From assembly GCF_900102915.1 (NCBI RefSeq), contig NZ_FNGG01000005.1, positions 1 to 64,000 on the forward strand: DNA of 64,000 nt, read 5' to 3'. The first letter of the stretch is position 1, and every line of letters starts with the position of its first letter. A program made the position numbers and the translations under genes. Shown here piece after piece: positions 1 through 8,101 of this stretch. The notes beneath the pieces were generated by a model. That model was given only the letters and a program-made list of their open reading frames with translations. It was not told the origin of the DNA and did not search any database. This stretch comes from Salinimicrobium catena (GTDB lineage: Bacteria; Bacteroidota; Bacteroidia; Flavobacteriales; Flavobacteriaceae).

Positions 1-127
1 CGTCTCGAATAACGCAAGTTGCGGCTTGGGAACTCGAATTTTTCCGTTAAAGAATTATTTTAAAGGTAGTCAAAAATGTCATTTTTGGAAGGGTTCCGCA
101 ATTTGTGTTATTCATTGTTGTAGCACG
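1..127. repeat. Structured palindromic intergenic element (copy A)
   Basis: A 17-nt arm at 8-24 pairs with 96-112 around a 71-nt loop; G7-C113 extends the stem. Fifteen pairs are Watson-Crick and the other two (14/106 and 18/102) are G-T when the plus strand folds. The stem is flanked by GTCTCG (2-7) and CATTGTTGTAGC (113-124). The copy at 3931-4059 has the same arm length, loop length and flanks but different arm sequence. The element abuts the 3' end of the minus-strand gene at 130-387 and may begin before the window. Function unknown. Confidence 0.75.
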
Positions 128-129
128 TT

Positions 130-387
130 TTATTTTTTCTCCCAGCCATTCGACTCAGCGAGAGATTGGAGTTCATTTAGTTTGAGAGATAATACTTTTT
201 CAAATTCTATCAGTTGCTCCTCTGTTGCCGAGAAATTATCAAACCAATCGAACATTTCAAAAAGAGTGTGAATAGAGACGAATTTAGAAATTTGCCTAAC
301 TAAATCATCGCATTTTTTGTTGTACACATCCAAATTATATATTAAGATGTCAGTTAGTGGATGATCCGCTGGTCCCCCTGCTGCCAT
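130..387 (-). CDS. Small conserved hypothetical protein
   Basis: An 85-residue soluble protein of unknown function. Its N terminus (AGGPADHPLTDIL, residues 3-15) resembles, from memory, a small uncharacterised family that starts with a Gly-Gly-Pro-x-Asp-His motif; no role is known to me. The remainder is acidic and probably helical, with no signal peptide or membrane segment. The ATG at 387 is the only start that keeps the motif. It ends three bases from element A and is followed upstream on the same strand by a short membrane-protein ORF (423-587). The block is AT-rich and accessory in character, so recent acquisition is possible. Confidence 0.7.
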   Translation of the reverse strand: MAAGGPADHPLTDILIYNLDVYNKKCDDLVRQISKFVSIHTLFEMFDWFDNFSATEEQLIEFEKVLSLKLNELQSLAESNGWEKK

Positions 388-422
388 AATCTAAGTTTTA
401 AAGCTTTTTTATTTAGCGAATT

Positions 423-587
423 TTATTCTGATGCTATTGAGATATAGGTCAGGACTAATAAAATTACAATTGAAGTAAGAATATTTCTTTCCCAATTTTC
501 TCTAGATTGTTCACTCTCCAAGTCAGTCCGTCCAAGTTTAAGTATAACCCAAATAAACCCTCCTAAATCTCTAAAAGTCCGCCACAT
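423..587 (-). CDS. Small single-pass membrane protein (54 aa)
   Basis: A 54-residue ORF read on the minus strand from ATG at 587 to TAA at 423. It starts MWRTFRDLGGFIWVI, has a polar middle with ELE-like charges, and ends in a hydrophobic stretch (ILTSIVILLVLTYISIA) suitable as one membrane span. The length, an aromatic N terminus followed by an acidic linker and a C-terminal helix, resembles small membrane proteins common in Bacteroidota. No function can be assigned. An upstream in-frame stop fixes the start. The flanking 388-422 and 588-660 show nothing else. Confidence 0.5.
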   Translation of the reverse strand: MWRTFRDLGGFIWVILKLGRTDLESEQSRENWERNILTSIVILLVLTYISIASE

Positions 588-660
588 ATTAATATGATTT
601 TTTCTTCATAAAGTAGTCGAAATACTCATTCATCAACTTTTACTGTTTTCTACAAATGTG

Positions 661-1554
661 CTACAACTTCGGAATATCGCCAACGTCATCCTTGTATTTA
701 TACTGAAGCATGGTATAGGACCTGCCATCAGTCCCCACCTGGATTCCGCTATAGATCAGCTCGGTCTCTCTGTCAAAATCGATATTGGCAATCAAAGCAG
801 TAAGTTGCTCCCTGGTCACGGCTTCTTTAATTCGAGCAGATAAGAACTGTTTTGATCCTGAAAGATCCTCAGCTGACAGTGCCCGAAAGAATTCACCGGT
901 CAAAGCCGTTAAGGTTTGAAGCCTTTCTTCACTTATTGTTGAGGAATTATTATCACCTTTTTCGGTTTTCTTTACTTCCAGCCTTATCCTATGGGTGGGT
1001 TTTATGGTGATCATTCCTCTCTTTTCATAATAATTTGAAATGACAGTATACAATTCTATTTCTGTACTATCGTTTGGCCGCCATAAGTCCTTTTTCTCAA
1101 GGCCGCTTTTTTTATCTGCCTGTTCAAGGTCAGTAAGATCCCCTGTGGTTTCAGGTTCTCCATACCGGTCTGAGATCCTTTCTTCCAGTTGGTTGAATTT
1201 CCTGATCAGGGCCTTTTGATATTCCCTGGACTTTTTCCTGTCAAGATCAGTGTTTTCAGCCTGCCGGCTTTCATCCCATTCATAAAGAACATGAGACATT
1301 GCGGAGTCTTTTTCTTTAAAGTAGTAATAAGAGATAAGGTCTGGTAAGCCTTTTTGTTGCCGTCTAAATTTAAAGGGTTGAGCATTTCCGCTGAAGGACA
1401 CGTGATTGGAAGTAACCGGAAGGCTTTCACTGCCCAGATCTTCTTCCATCTGTATATATTGGTCAAGAGAAGTTTTGTGAATATCAAACCCGAACTCCTG
1501 CCCAAAAGTGGCGAATCCTATAATTAAAAATGCAGAGGTTAGTTTATATTTCAT
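661..1554 (-). CDS. Secreted protein of unknown function
   Basis: A 297-residue protein starting MKYKLTSAFLIIGFATFGQ, a Sec signal peptide with likely cleavage after GFATFG. The mature part is charged and rich in Lys, Glu and Asp with no domain I recognise. The last 80 residues (LTGEFFRALSAEDLSGSKQFLSARI and following, about 215-295) look like an alpha/beta fold of the kind seen in DUF3887-like or NTF2-like secreted domains; that is only a resemblance. No lipobox. It is flanked by the accessory small genes on one side and structured element B on the other. Location is predicted periplasmic. Confidence 0.65.
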   Translation of the reverse strand: MKYKLTSAFLIIGFATFGQEFGFDIHKTSLDQYIQMEEDLGSESLPVTSNHVSFSGNAQPFKFRRQQKGLPDLISYYYFKEKDSAMSHVLYEWDESRQAENTDLDRKKSREYQKALIRKFNQLEERISDRYGEPETTGDLTDLEQADKKSGLEKKDLWRPNDSTEIELYTVISNYYEKRGMITIKPTHRIRLEVKKTEKGDNNSSTISEERLQTLTALTGEFFRALSAEDLSGSKQFLSARIKEAVTREQLTALIANIDFDRETELIYSGIQVGTDGRSYTMLQYKYKDDVGDIPKL

Positions 1555-1605
1555 GTTTGGTTTTTTGAAATAGGTAGTCTGGAAAATTTCTGATCCAATC
1601 TTTTG

Positions 1606-1709
1606 GGACCTTTAGTTGCGGGAGTAGGGACGCGAATTTGTCGGCTTAACCATTTCTTTCCTGGTTTCTAAAATTACACTTTTTCGATAAAACCCGTTAT
1701 TTGCGATGA
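1606..1709. repeat. Decayed structured intergenic element (copy B)
   Basis: Bases 1614-1647 share AGTTGCGG, a GGGA block and CGAATTT with the left arm and loop of element A (17-49). A weak stem can be drawn between 1606-1622 and 1693-1709 with a 70-nt loop, almost the same geometry as A and C, but only about 11 of 17 positions pair and the outer flanks are not conserved. It lies between the ATPase gene and the secreted-protein gene. I read it as a diverged relative of A and C. Confidence 0.4.
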
Positions 1710-1731
1710 AGCGGTGTTAGAGGTAGTTTCT

Positions 1732-3903
1732 CTAGTTTAAATTACTTACTGCTCTATATAAAAGTGTCAAATGATTTATTGACATATCAATTAATGGTTC
1801 AAACATAAAAGCATTGATATGAATGTTTTCTGGTGTCATTAAATTAACTTTATCTAGTGTAGTTATAGCTTCACTATTGGGATAATTAGAACAATATTCT
1901 TTATATAAAACTTGAGTTTGGTTTTTCTTAATGTCGGTTAAATCAACATCTGGAAGTTTAGCAATTAGATATTTTTCTGCTTGCAATCTGATAGCTATTG
2001 CAAGGCAAATTTTATTTTCAAGAGCTATCTCATCAGCATCTTCATCCGAAATAGAATCTGCTGTTTCAATAATGAAATCAATTAATCTTTTTTCTCCAAA
2101 AGTTATAGTCTTATCTTCTAATTTGACTAATCTGCCCTTAAATATCTCAAAGATTTGATCTACACTTATATCTTCCGTTTCTTCTTTTCTATGTAGGCAA
2201 CTTGTAAGAGTAACATAGTGTTCATTAGTCTTAGATTCGCTGTATTCAATTAGATTTCGGACAAATGTAATTAGACTTATAAAGAACTTAGGATTTTGAT
2301 AATTTCTAATAAGATAACTGAAGACATCATTTATATATTGGCCTTTATGAAAAGTTATTTCGTTTTGAACATTTTTAGTTGTCATATAAATTACATCTCT
2401 ATCTAAATGTAATCTAGAAGCAACAGTTCGATAAAAGTCAAAATTATGAGTTAACACAATTGTTTTAAAATGACCTTGTTCGTGAGTTTCTTTTATGTAC
2501 TCAATAATGGCGAACTTATTTTTATAATCAAATGAATCTGCAACATCATCAAAAATTAAAAGATTCTTATTAGTTTTTAATTTTCTCGATTCAATCTCGA
2601 ATAAAAAGTGAAGGATAAAATAGGCTCTTTGTTCACCTTTGCTCAAAATGGTTAGTAAATTTTCCCGATTTTGTTTTACAGGCACATCTCCTCTATCGGA
2701 GTAATCAAAATTCAGATTAGCAGTTTCTTCTTTTAAAATAATATCTTCTTGGTTCACGATATTAACTTTGAAAGGGATGTGGAATCGCGAATTGAAGGTT
2801 TTTATGATCCTAGTCCATAAATCAAATTCTTTTTTTGATTCGCTAATAATCTTTTCTAATCTGCTTTTTTTTCCTGAGTATTGATCTACTAACTCCTCTG
2901 CTTCTTTTTTGATTTCGGAAAAGTAATTAATCCAAACTTCTTGTTTAAACTTTTCATAGTCCTTCAATTGGACTAAAATCAGATTATTTTTTTCAATAAC
3001 TTTTTTAAAGGCCCTTAACTCTGCATTGGAACCAATTGCTTTATCTACTTTCTCAAATGACTTTTTTAGTTTTTCATCATTTAAAATATTTTGGATTTCT
3101 TCTTCAACAATTGTTTTTAGATTTTCAGCGTTTTCGATTTCAGTTCCGTCTTCCAAAACGAATTTATGGCCTGCTTCAAAAAAAGAATTATCCTCAATTG
3201 ATTTTATTATAGTATTGGCCTGATATGTACCGAAACTATTGTTTGCAGATTCTTTGAAAAATTTGGAATTAGATATTATATTTTTGTAGTCACTAACGTA
3301 TTGGTCTAAAATTGCTTGATTCTTATCAAGAAATTTCTTCACGTTACCTTTTTTATCAAATATGTCATTATAACGAAAATCATATTTTTCAAATTCCGTT
3401 TTGAGTTGATTTACTTGGTTAGAAAGAACTTCAAAAAAATCTGAATTTTCATCTTCTGAAAATGTATTAATAAATTCAGTTTCGCAATCAGTACTTTGCG
3501 AAATGGCTTTTAATTTTTTTATGAATTCAACTTTTAATTCATTTAGTTCTTGATATATATTATCATATTCATCTTTTAGTTCTTTACTTGCAAGAAAACT
3601 ACTGATCTTACTTGATGCATCAAAACTATCATCCTCGGCATTTATTACTAATATATCATCTGGATTAATTTCGGAATCTTCGTTTAAAATTTCATATTTA
3701 GAAACTCTGGATTTGTAAATACGGTCACACGGTTTGTTCCTGGGATCATCCTTTGAAACTAATTCAAATGTCTTTGCAAAAGAAGTTTTCATTGTTCCAT
3801 TTGGAGCGTAAACTAAGTGAGTATTACTTTTTTCAAAATCGAATTGATGGTTTAATTTTCCAATGCCAAAGCAATTCTCTAAATCAATTTTAAGTTGTTT
3901 CAT
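1732..3903 (-). CDS. SMC/RecN-like AAA ATPase, possible defence protein
   Basis: A 723-residue protein when started at the MKQLKIDL methionine (3903); an upstream in-frame extension to 3990 runs into element C and is unlikely. Walker A is APNGTMKTS (residues 33-41), the ABC-type signature LSKGEQRA lies near 419, Walker B LLIFDDVADSFD near 448 and the switch histidine LTHN near 485. Between them is a long Lys/Glu-rich coiled coil without a CxxC zinc hook. The last 230 residues are not recognised; no TOPRIM or HNH motif is seen. Proteins of this build (RloC, PrrC, PtuA relatives) often act in phage defence, but no partner gene is adjacent, so the role is inference. Base composition is strikingly AT-rich. 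Confidence 0.75.
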   Translation of the reverse strand: MKQLKIDLENCFGIGKLNHQFDFEKSNTHLVYAPNGTMKTSFAKTFELVSKDDPRNKPCDRIYKSRVSKYEILNEDSEINPDDILVINAEDDSFDASSKISSFLASKELKDEYDNIYQELNELKVEFIKKLKAISQSTDCETEFINTFSEDENSDFFEVLSNQVNQLKTEFEKYDFRYNDIFDKKGNVKKFLDKNQAILDQYVSDYKNIISNSKFFKESANNSFGTYQANTIIKSIEDNSFFEAGHKFVLEDGTEIENAENLKTIVEEEIQNILNDEKLKKSFEKVDKAIGSNAELRAFKKVIEKNNLILVQLKDYEKFKQEVWINYFSEIKKEAEELVDQYSGKKSRLEKIISESKKEFDLWTRIIKTFNSRFHIPFKVNIVNQEDIILKEETANLNFDYSDRGDVPVKQNRENLLTILSKGEQRAYFILHFLFEIESRKLKTNKNLLIFDDVADSFDYKNKFAIIEYIKETHEQGHFKTIVLTHNFDFYRTVASRLHLDRDVIYMTTKNVQNEITFHKGQYINDVFSYLIRNYQNPKFFISLITFVRNLIEYSESKTNEHYVTLTSCLHRKEETEDISVDQIFEIFKGRLVKLEDKTITFGEKRLIDFIIETADSISDEDADEIALENKICLAIAIRLQAEKYLIAKLPDVDLTDIKKNQTQVLYKEYCSNYPNSEAITTLDKVNLMTPENIHINAFMFEPLIDMSINHLTLLYRAVSNLN

Positions 3904-3930
3904 TCGAGTGTTTTTAAAAGAAATTACTGC

Positions 3931-4059
3931 TAACGGTCTCGGGTATGAAACGTAGGGCTTTAGGAGCGATTCACTGTCCACCGAAACCAAAATTTGCTAG
4001 CTGAACGAACCTTTCAGAAAGCCTTGTCCGCCCTATGTTTTATACCCATTGCTGGCAGC
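3931..4059. repeat. Structured palindromic intergenic element (copy C)
   Basis: A 17-nt arm at 3942-3958 pairs with 4030-4046 around a 71-nt loop, extended by G3941-C4047. The two positions that are not Watson-Crick (3947/4041 and 3952/4036) are both G-T on the plus strand. Outer flanks are CTAACGGTCTCG on the left and CATTGCTGGCAGC on the right, matching copy A, whereas the arm sequence is unrelated to that of A. It lies between the start of the ATPase gene and the end of the lipoprotein gene. Confidence 0.8.
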
Positions 4060-4065
4060 TGGCTT

Positions 4066-4803
4066 TTAATTTAATCTTTCGGTTTTTCCATCTTTACCTT
4101 TGTAGAGTTTGTCGTCAGAAGAACCAAGTACATAATCTTCTCCAGCAAATTTCATAGTGAACTCGGAAGGACTTATTAGTTTGTATTCTAAACGACTTGA
4201 GCCTAGAAAGTTTATTTCCTCTTGAATAGCAATATCATCTAGTGAATCAGGGTATTTGTTATTGTCCTTGAAGTATCTGTCTAACGTTCCGGCAATTTTG
4301 CCCATAGCGGCACCTTCTCGTTTACCCCTTTGATATAGATAATCATCCAATGTGCTTTCTATTTCTTTTTGTTTAGTCTCATTCTCAAGTGTGGTTTTGA
4401 GTTGTTGCAATTCATAGTTTTTAGCATTCACACTTTCAACAAGTTTGTAGTGTCTCTCTGAATTTGAACATGGGTCACGAGTAATTGCAAGATAACTAGC
4501 TTTTAAGGTTTCTTGTAGCCTTATGCTTTCCTGATTCAGTTTATCTTTCAATAATTTAGATTCGTTTTTAATTTCTAGGTTATCGACTCCTACAGTAACT
4601 TGGTCTACCACATTTACGGTAGCTTTTAAATTAGCATTAAAATCTTTGACTGCATCTTGGTAAATCTTAGCAGCACATTTTTCAGATTTCGGAAAACTTA
4701 CAGGTCTACCGTCAGGGCAAGACGCCATTCTTGTTCCACAGCATCCTGTAATCATTGCACTAGCTGTTAGAATTGATAAAGCTAGGAAAATTTGATTTTT
4801 CAT
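4066..4803 (-). CDS. Lipoprotein of unknown function
   Basis: A 245-residue protein with a lipoprotein signal: MKNQIFLALSILTASA followed by MITGC, giving a lipidated Cys near residue 21. The mature region is predicted periplasmic. Residues 50-160 are charged and helical (coiled-coil-like, many Glu, Lys and Leu); the C-terminal 70 residues look beta-rich (EFTMKFAGEDYVLGS). It carries several cysteines at the N terminus (CCGTRMASC). I do not recognise the family. It is the last member of the AT-rich left block. Upstream, 4840-4870 contains a CTGCCAACG motif resembling the outer edge of element C, but no matching right half. Confidence 0.65.
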   Translation of the reverse strand: MKNQIFLALSILTASAMITGCCGTRMASCPDGRPVSFPKSEKCAAKIYQDAVKDFNANLKATVNVVDQVTVGVDNLEIKNESKLLKDKLNQESIRLQETLKASYLAITRDPCSNSERHYKLVESVNAKNYELQQLKTTLENETKQKEIESTLDDYLYQRGKREGAAMGKIAGTLDRYFKDNNKYPDSLDDIAIQEEINFLGSSRLEYKLISPSEFTMKFAGEDYVLGSSDDKLYKGKDGKTERLN

Positions 4804-4992
4804 ATTTATTGATTTTGATTAGTTCCTCTTCTTTTAGCTTGCTGCCAACGTATTTTACCACAACAACAAGCATTTTTTAGCACCCCATTTAGGCTGGATA
4901 AAAACCACTGCTGCTGATCCTGTAAATTTATAAAATTTTGTTAAAGCGATTTACGAATTTCCGTAAAAGGAAGTTTCCGTTAAAAATTTGGC

Positions 4993-5022
4993 AAGAAAAA
5001 AGCCTGAAGAAGGCTTCAGGCT
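4993..5022 (-). terminator. Rho-independent terminator
   Basis: A 9-bp stem AGCCTGAAG (5001-5009) with CTTCAGGCT (5014-5022) and an AAGG loop. Read on the minus strand it is followed by a T-rich tract. It ends the transcript of the small membrane-protein gene at 5059-5340 and the ftsY-amidase run. Confidence 0.8.
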
Positions 5023-5058
5023 GTAAAATATATTTTTCGAAATCCTTTTCTGAGCAGG

Positions 5059-5340
5059 TTACTCTGTTACCATTTGCTGCACCCACACCGAGAATTGAGT
5101 TTCAAAAATACGGGTAAGGATGATCACCGCCGCGCCCGCCGCCACATAGAACCAGGTATAGTTTTCCTTTTTCACCAGCAACCAGCCGATGACCGCCAGG
5201 ACCAGATAAGGCAGCATGAGCAATAGATTGGGCACAAGCCAGGCGTTCCCAAAGATCAGTACGATCGCCTTCAGCAGCACGTAGAAAAGGCTGTAGAACA
5301 GCACGATCTTGGTGAGGATGACCAGGTTCCTGTGAGACAT
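5059..5340 (-). CDS. Small three-helix membrane protein
   Basis: A 93-residue protein starting MSHRNLVILTKIVLFY at the ATG at 5340, two bases from the amidase stop; the longer in-frame extension upstream lies inside the amidase gene and is a shadow. Three hydrophobic segments (about residues 8-30, 36-56 and 63-77) are joined by short polar loops, so it is an inner-membrane protein. No domain is recognised. Tight spacing to the amidase gene and the terminator at 4993-5022 make it the last gene of the ftsY-amidase transcript. Confidence 0.75.
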   Translation of the reverse strand: MSHRNLVILTKIVLFYSLFYVLLKAIVLIFGNAWLVPNLLLMLPYLVLAVIGWLLVKKENYTWFYVAAGAAVIILTRIFETQFSVWVQQMVTE

Positions 5341-5341
5341 C

Positions 5342-7003
5342 TTAGTTGTAGTTTTTAGGAGCCTTGCGTTTCCTGAAGTTCTTTTCAAAGGCAGCGCCCA
5401 GCTCAAGCAGCTTTTGCTCTTCAAAAGGTTTGGCGATGAACGTGACGTTCTTGGGCTCTCCGGTAGTTTCATAACCGGCAGGCACCGTAAGCGCCGGGTA
5501 TTTGGCAACCGCAGCGTAGGCAGCGTGGTAATTGTTGATGGACAGCACCGCATCCAGGTTGTGCTCCTGCATGGGCACGTCAAAGAACTTCCTGCCGTTC
5601 TCCTGTAAACGAGCGCTCAGTTTTTCCAGTTCTTCCGCAGAGGTACTGTCGGCAGCGATGCCTTCGAACAGCTGTTGTCCGTAAGGAGCGCGTACCACAG
5701 AGTCTTCCTCATTAAAAGCGATGATCTCTTCCACGTTCTTCAGCTCAATGTTGTCTCCCGCGCCGGTCTGGATGTAAGCGGGCAGGTCCTTTTTCATGTC
5801 GGCATCCAGCAGGGTGGTAAAGCTGTCCAACGGGATCTCCGCCGGCTGGAATTCGATCACTTCGGCGCCCTGAGCTCTTAGATGTTCCACCGCGGCATTG
5901 TACAGCGAATCGGCCATCAACGGCTTCATCACCCCTATTCTTTTTTCTTCCAAAGTGGCATTTTCAAGGCCTCGTACATAATTCTTTCCGCCCTCCACAG
6001 AGGCCGCGTCAACAGTATCCTTCCCGGTCATGGCGTTTAGGAAAATAGCGTTATCGATAACCGATTTAGTCATGGGTCCGGGCGTGTCCAAAGTGCTTGA
6101 GATGGGAACGATCCCGCTTCGGCTAAGCAGGCCAACGGTCGGTTTCAGTCCCACTACTGAATTCTTGGAAGACGGCGATAAAATGGAACCGGCGGTTTCG
6201 GTACCCACAGCGGCTACGGCGTAATTAGCGGCCACGGCCACCCCGCTTCCGGAGCTGGAACCGCCTGTTTCAAATTGCTTTCTTCCGTAGGGATTCAGCG
6301 TTTGCCCGCCCACGGCGCTGTAGCCCAGCGGACAACCCTCGCAGAAGTAATAGGCCCACTCGCTCAAATTCACTTTTCCGAGGATGAGGGCTTTATGATC
6401 TTTTAAACGCTCTACGATAAAGGCATTTTCAGCCGGAGTGTTCTCTGCCAAAGCGATGGCCCCGGCAGTGGTAGGCATATTATCGGTATTGATATTGTCC
6501 TTGAGCAGCACGGGCATTCCGTACATGGAATTCTCGTTCACCCTCAGCTTGCCGCGGGCATCGAGTTCTCGGGCATCCTCAACAACATCGGGATTTAAAG
6601 CGATCACCGCGTTAAGCGACAGGTCGTTGTCGCTCTCGAACTTCCTGATGCGGTAGATATAGAACTTGGTAAGTTCCTCGTAAGATAATTTTGCTTGCTG
6701 CACAGCCCGCTGCAATTGCGGAATGTCCTGCTCAAGGATGAGCGGCTTCAGGCTGTCGTATTTTTCTTCAGTAAAATCGGCCAGCTCCTCATCGAACTCG
6801 TTCCAGATGGTATTCTTGTCCAGGAACTTTGAATTGATGAGTTTGAACTGCATGCGTTCGACCTCATGCTGCGCCTGCTCTTCGAGTTCTGCGGTTTCGT
6901 CATTCCGTTCCCAGACCACAGCAGGTTCGGTATCTTTTTCGGTTTCAGACTTACAGGAAAACAGTGTGAGGGCCAAAAAGGCCAGGAAAAAAAGATTTTT
7001 CAT
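5342..7003 (-). CDS. Amidase signature family lipoprotein
   Basis: A 553-residue amidase of the Ser-cisSer-Lys family, which hydrolyses amide bonds. MKNLFFLAFLALTLFSC is a lipoprotein signal, so the enzyme is predicted periplasmic and membrane-anchored. The catalytic Lys is in VLLKDNINT (about residue 168), the cis-Ser in the GGSSSGSG glycine-serine motif (about 247-254) and the nucleophile Ser in TETAGSI (about 270), so the triad is complete. Length fits the family (450-560). The physiological substrate is unknown; relatives include enantioselective and 6-aminohexanoate-type amidases. It follows ftsY by 18 bases and precedes a small membrane protein. Confidence 0.9.
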   Translation of the reverse strand: MKNLFFLAFLALTLFSCKSETEKDTEPAVVWERNDETAELEEQAQHEVERMQFKLINSKFLDKNTIWNEFDEELADFTEEKYDSLKPLILEQDIPQLQRAVQQAKLSYEELTKFYIYRIRKFESDNDLSLNAVIALNPDVVEDARELDARGKLRVNENSMYGMPVLLKDNINTDNMPTTAGAIALAENTPAENAFIVERLKDHKALILGKVNLSEWAYYFCEGCPLGYSAVGGQTLNPYGRKQFETGGSSSGSGVAVAANYAVAAVGTETAGSILSPSSKNSVVGLKPTVGLLSRSGIVPISSTLDTPGPMTKSVIDNAIFLNAMTGKDTVDAASVEGGKNYVRGLENATLEEKRIGVMKPLMADSLYNAAVEHLRAQGAEVIEFQPAEIPLDSFTTLLDADMKKDLPAYIQTGAGDNIELKNVEEIIAFNEEDSVVRAPYGQQLFEGIAADSTSAEELEKLSARLQENGRKFFDVPMQEHNLDAVLSINNYHAAYAAVAKYPALTVPAGYETTGEPKNVTFIAKPFEEQKLLELGAAFEKNFRKRKAPKNYN

Positions 7004-7021
7004 AAAGGGAGGCTTATTGAT

Positions 7022-7975
7022 CTATTTGAAAAAAGAGTCTACGAACTCGTATTTATTGAACACCTGCAGGTCTTCCATGCCTTCTCCCACTCCAATATAC
7101 TTCACGGGGATCTTGAACTGGTCGCTGATGCCTATCACCACCCCGCCTTTCGCGGTACCGTCAAGTTTGGTTACGGCCAGGGAAGTAACTTCTGTAGCCG
7201 CTGTGAACTGCTTGGCCTGCTCAAAAGCGTTTTGACCGGTAGACCCATCAAGCACCAGCAGCACTTCATGCGGAGAATTGTCGACCACTTTCTGCATCAC
7301 CCGCTTAACTTTTGAAAGCTCGTTCATCAGGTTCACCTTGTTGTGTAAACGCCCGGCGGTATCAATGATCACCACATCGGCGTCCTGTTTCACGGCGCTT
7401 TGCACACTGTCAAAGGCCACGGAAGCAGGGTCGCTGCCCATCTTCTGTTTTACTATGGGTACGTCAACACGGTCTGCCCACACCTGCAGCTGATCTATCG
7501 CAGCGGCACGGAAGGTATCGGCCGCGCCAAGCACAACTTTTTTTCCTTCTTTCTTGAACTGGTAGGCCAGCTTTCCAATGGTAGTGGTCTTCCCCACACC
7601 GTTCACGCCCACCACCATGATCACGTATGGCTTCTTATCTGTAGGCACATAGAATTCCGTTCCTTCACCCGAATTGGTCTCGGCCAAAAGAGCGGCTATC
7701 TCTTCCCTAAGGATCTTGTTGAGCTCATCTGTCCCCAGGTACTTGTCTCGCGCCACGCGGTCTTCAATGCGGTTAATGATCTTCACGGTAGTGGCCACGC
7801 CCACGTCGCTGCTCACCAGCACATCTTCCAGGTCATCGAGCACCTCATCGTCTACTTTTGATTTTCCGGCAACAGCCTTACCGAGTTTTGAGAAAAAATC
7901 TGTTTTCGATTTTTCGAGCCCTTTATCTAAGGTCTCCTTTTTCTCTTTAGAGAAGATTTTCTTGAATAAACTCAT
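7022..7975 (-). CDS. ftsY: Signal recognition particle receptor FtsY
   Basis: A 317-residue SRP-receptor GTPase that docks ribosome-SRP complexes at the inner membrane for co-translational insertion. The N domain (about 20-95) is followed by the G domain with P-loop GVNGVGKTT (about 124), ADTFRAAA (about 152), DTAGR (about 205) and TKLDG (about 270). It has a short basic N terminus (SLFKKIFSKEKKE) instead of the long acidic A domain of E. coli, normal for Bacteroidota. It lies behind rpmB-rpmG-DUF4295, a conserved order in the phylum, but a hairpin at 8051-8082 separates it from them. Confidence 0.97.
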   Translation of the reverse strand: MSLFKKIFSKEKKETLDKGLEKSKTDFFSKLGKAVAGKSKVDDEVLDDLEDVLVSSDVGVATTVKIINRIEDRVARDKYLGTDELNKILREEIAALLAETNSGEGTEFYVPTDKKPYVIMVVGVNGVGKTTTIGKLAYQFKKEGKKVVLGAADTFRAAAIDQLQVWADRVDVPIVKQKMGSDPASVAFDSVQSAVKQDADVVIIDTAGRLHNKVNLMNELSKVKRVMQKVVDNSPHEVLLVLDGSTGQNAFEQAKQFTAATEVTSLAVTKLDGTAKGGVVIGISDQFKIPVKYIGVGEGMEDLQVFNKYEFVDSFFK

Positions 7976-8047
7976 TGTTAGATCTTAATGTTCAAAGCGG
8001 CACGGGAAGTGCGCCGCGCTCATTTCGCCTGTAAATATACGCAAAAA

Positions 8048-8082
8048 GAAAAAGCCGTCCCGATGGTCATCAGGACGGCTTT
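8048..8082 (-). terminator. Terminator after the L28-L33 operon
   Basis: A perfect 10-bp stem AAAGCCGTCC (8051-8060) with GGACGGCTTT (8073-8082) and a 12-nt loop, followed on the minus strand by TTTCTTTTTGC. It lies between DUF4295 and ftsY and probably sets ribosomal-protein expression apart from ftsY. Confidence 0.75.
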
Positions 8083-8101
8083 CAATATTTTTTGAAATAA
8101 C

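Noticed and set aside
1732-3903. RloC, PrrC or Septu PtuA identity of the ATPase
   Set aside because: No zinc hook, no anticodon nuclease motif and no HNH partner gene; family identity is not shown.
3904-3990. 29-residue N-terminal extension of the ATPase
   Set aside because: It lies in the left arm of element C, and the family N terminus starts at MKQLKIDL.
1-4059. Integron attC sites
   Set aside because: The 17-nt arms and single-strand bias recall attC, but GTTRRRY and RYYYAAC cores are missing or imperfect and no integrase is present.
4838-4985. Fourth structured element (D)
   Set aside because: CTGCCAACG resembles the outer left flank of C, but no complementary right arm or CATTGYTG flank was found.
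5341-5583. N-terminal extension of the small membrane protein at 5059-5340
   Set aside because: It runs inside the amidase gene in another frame and has no signal or motif.
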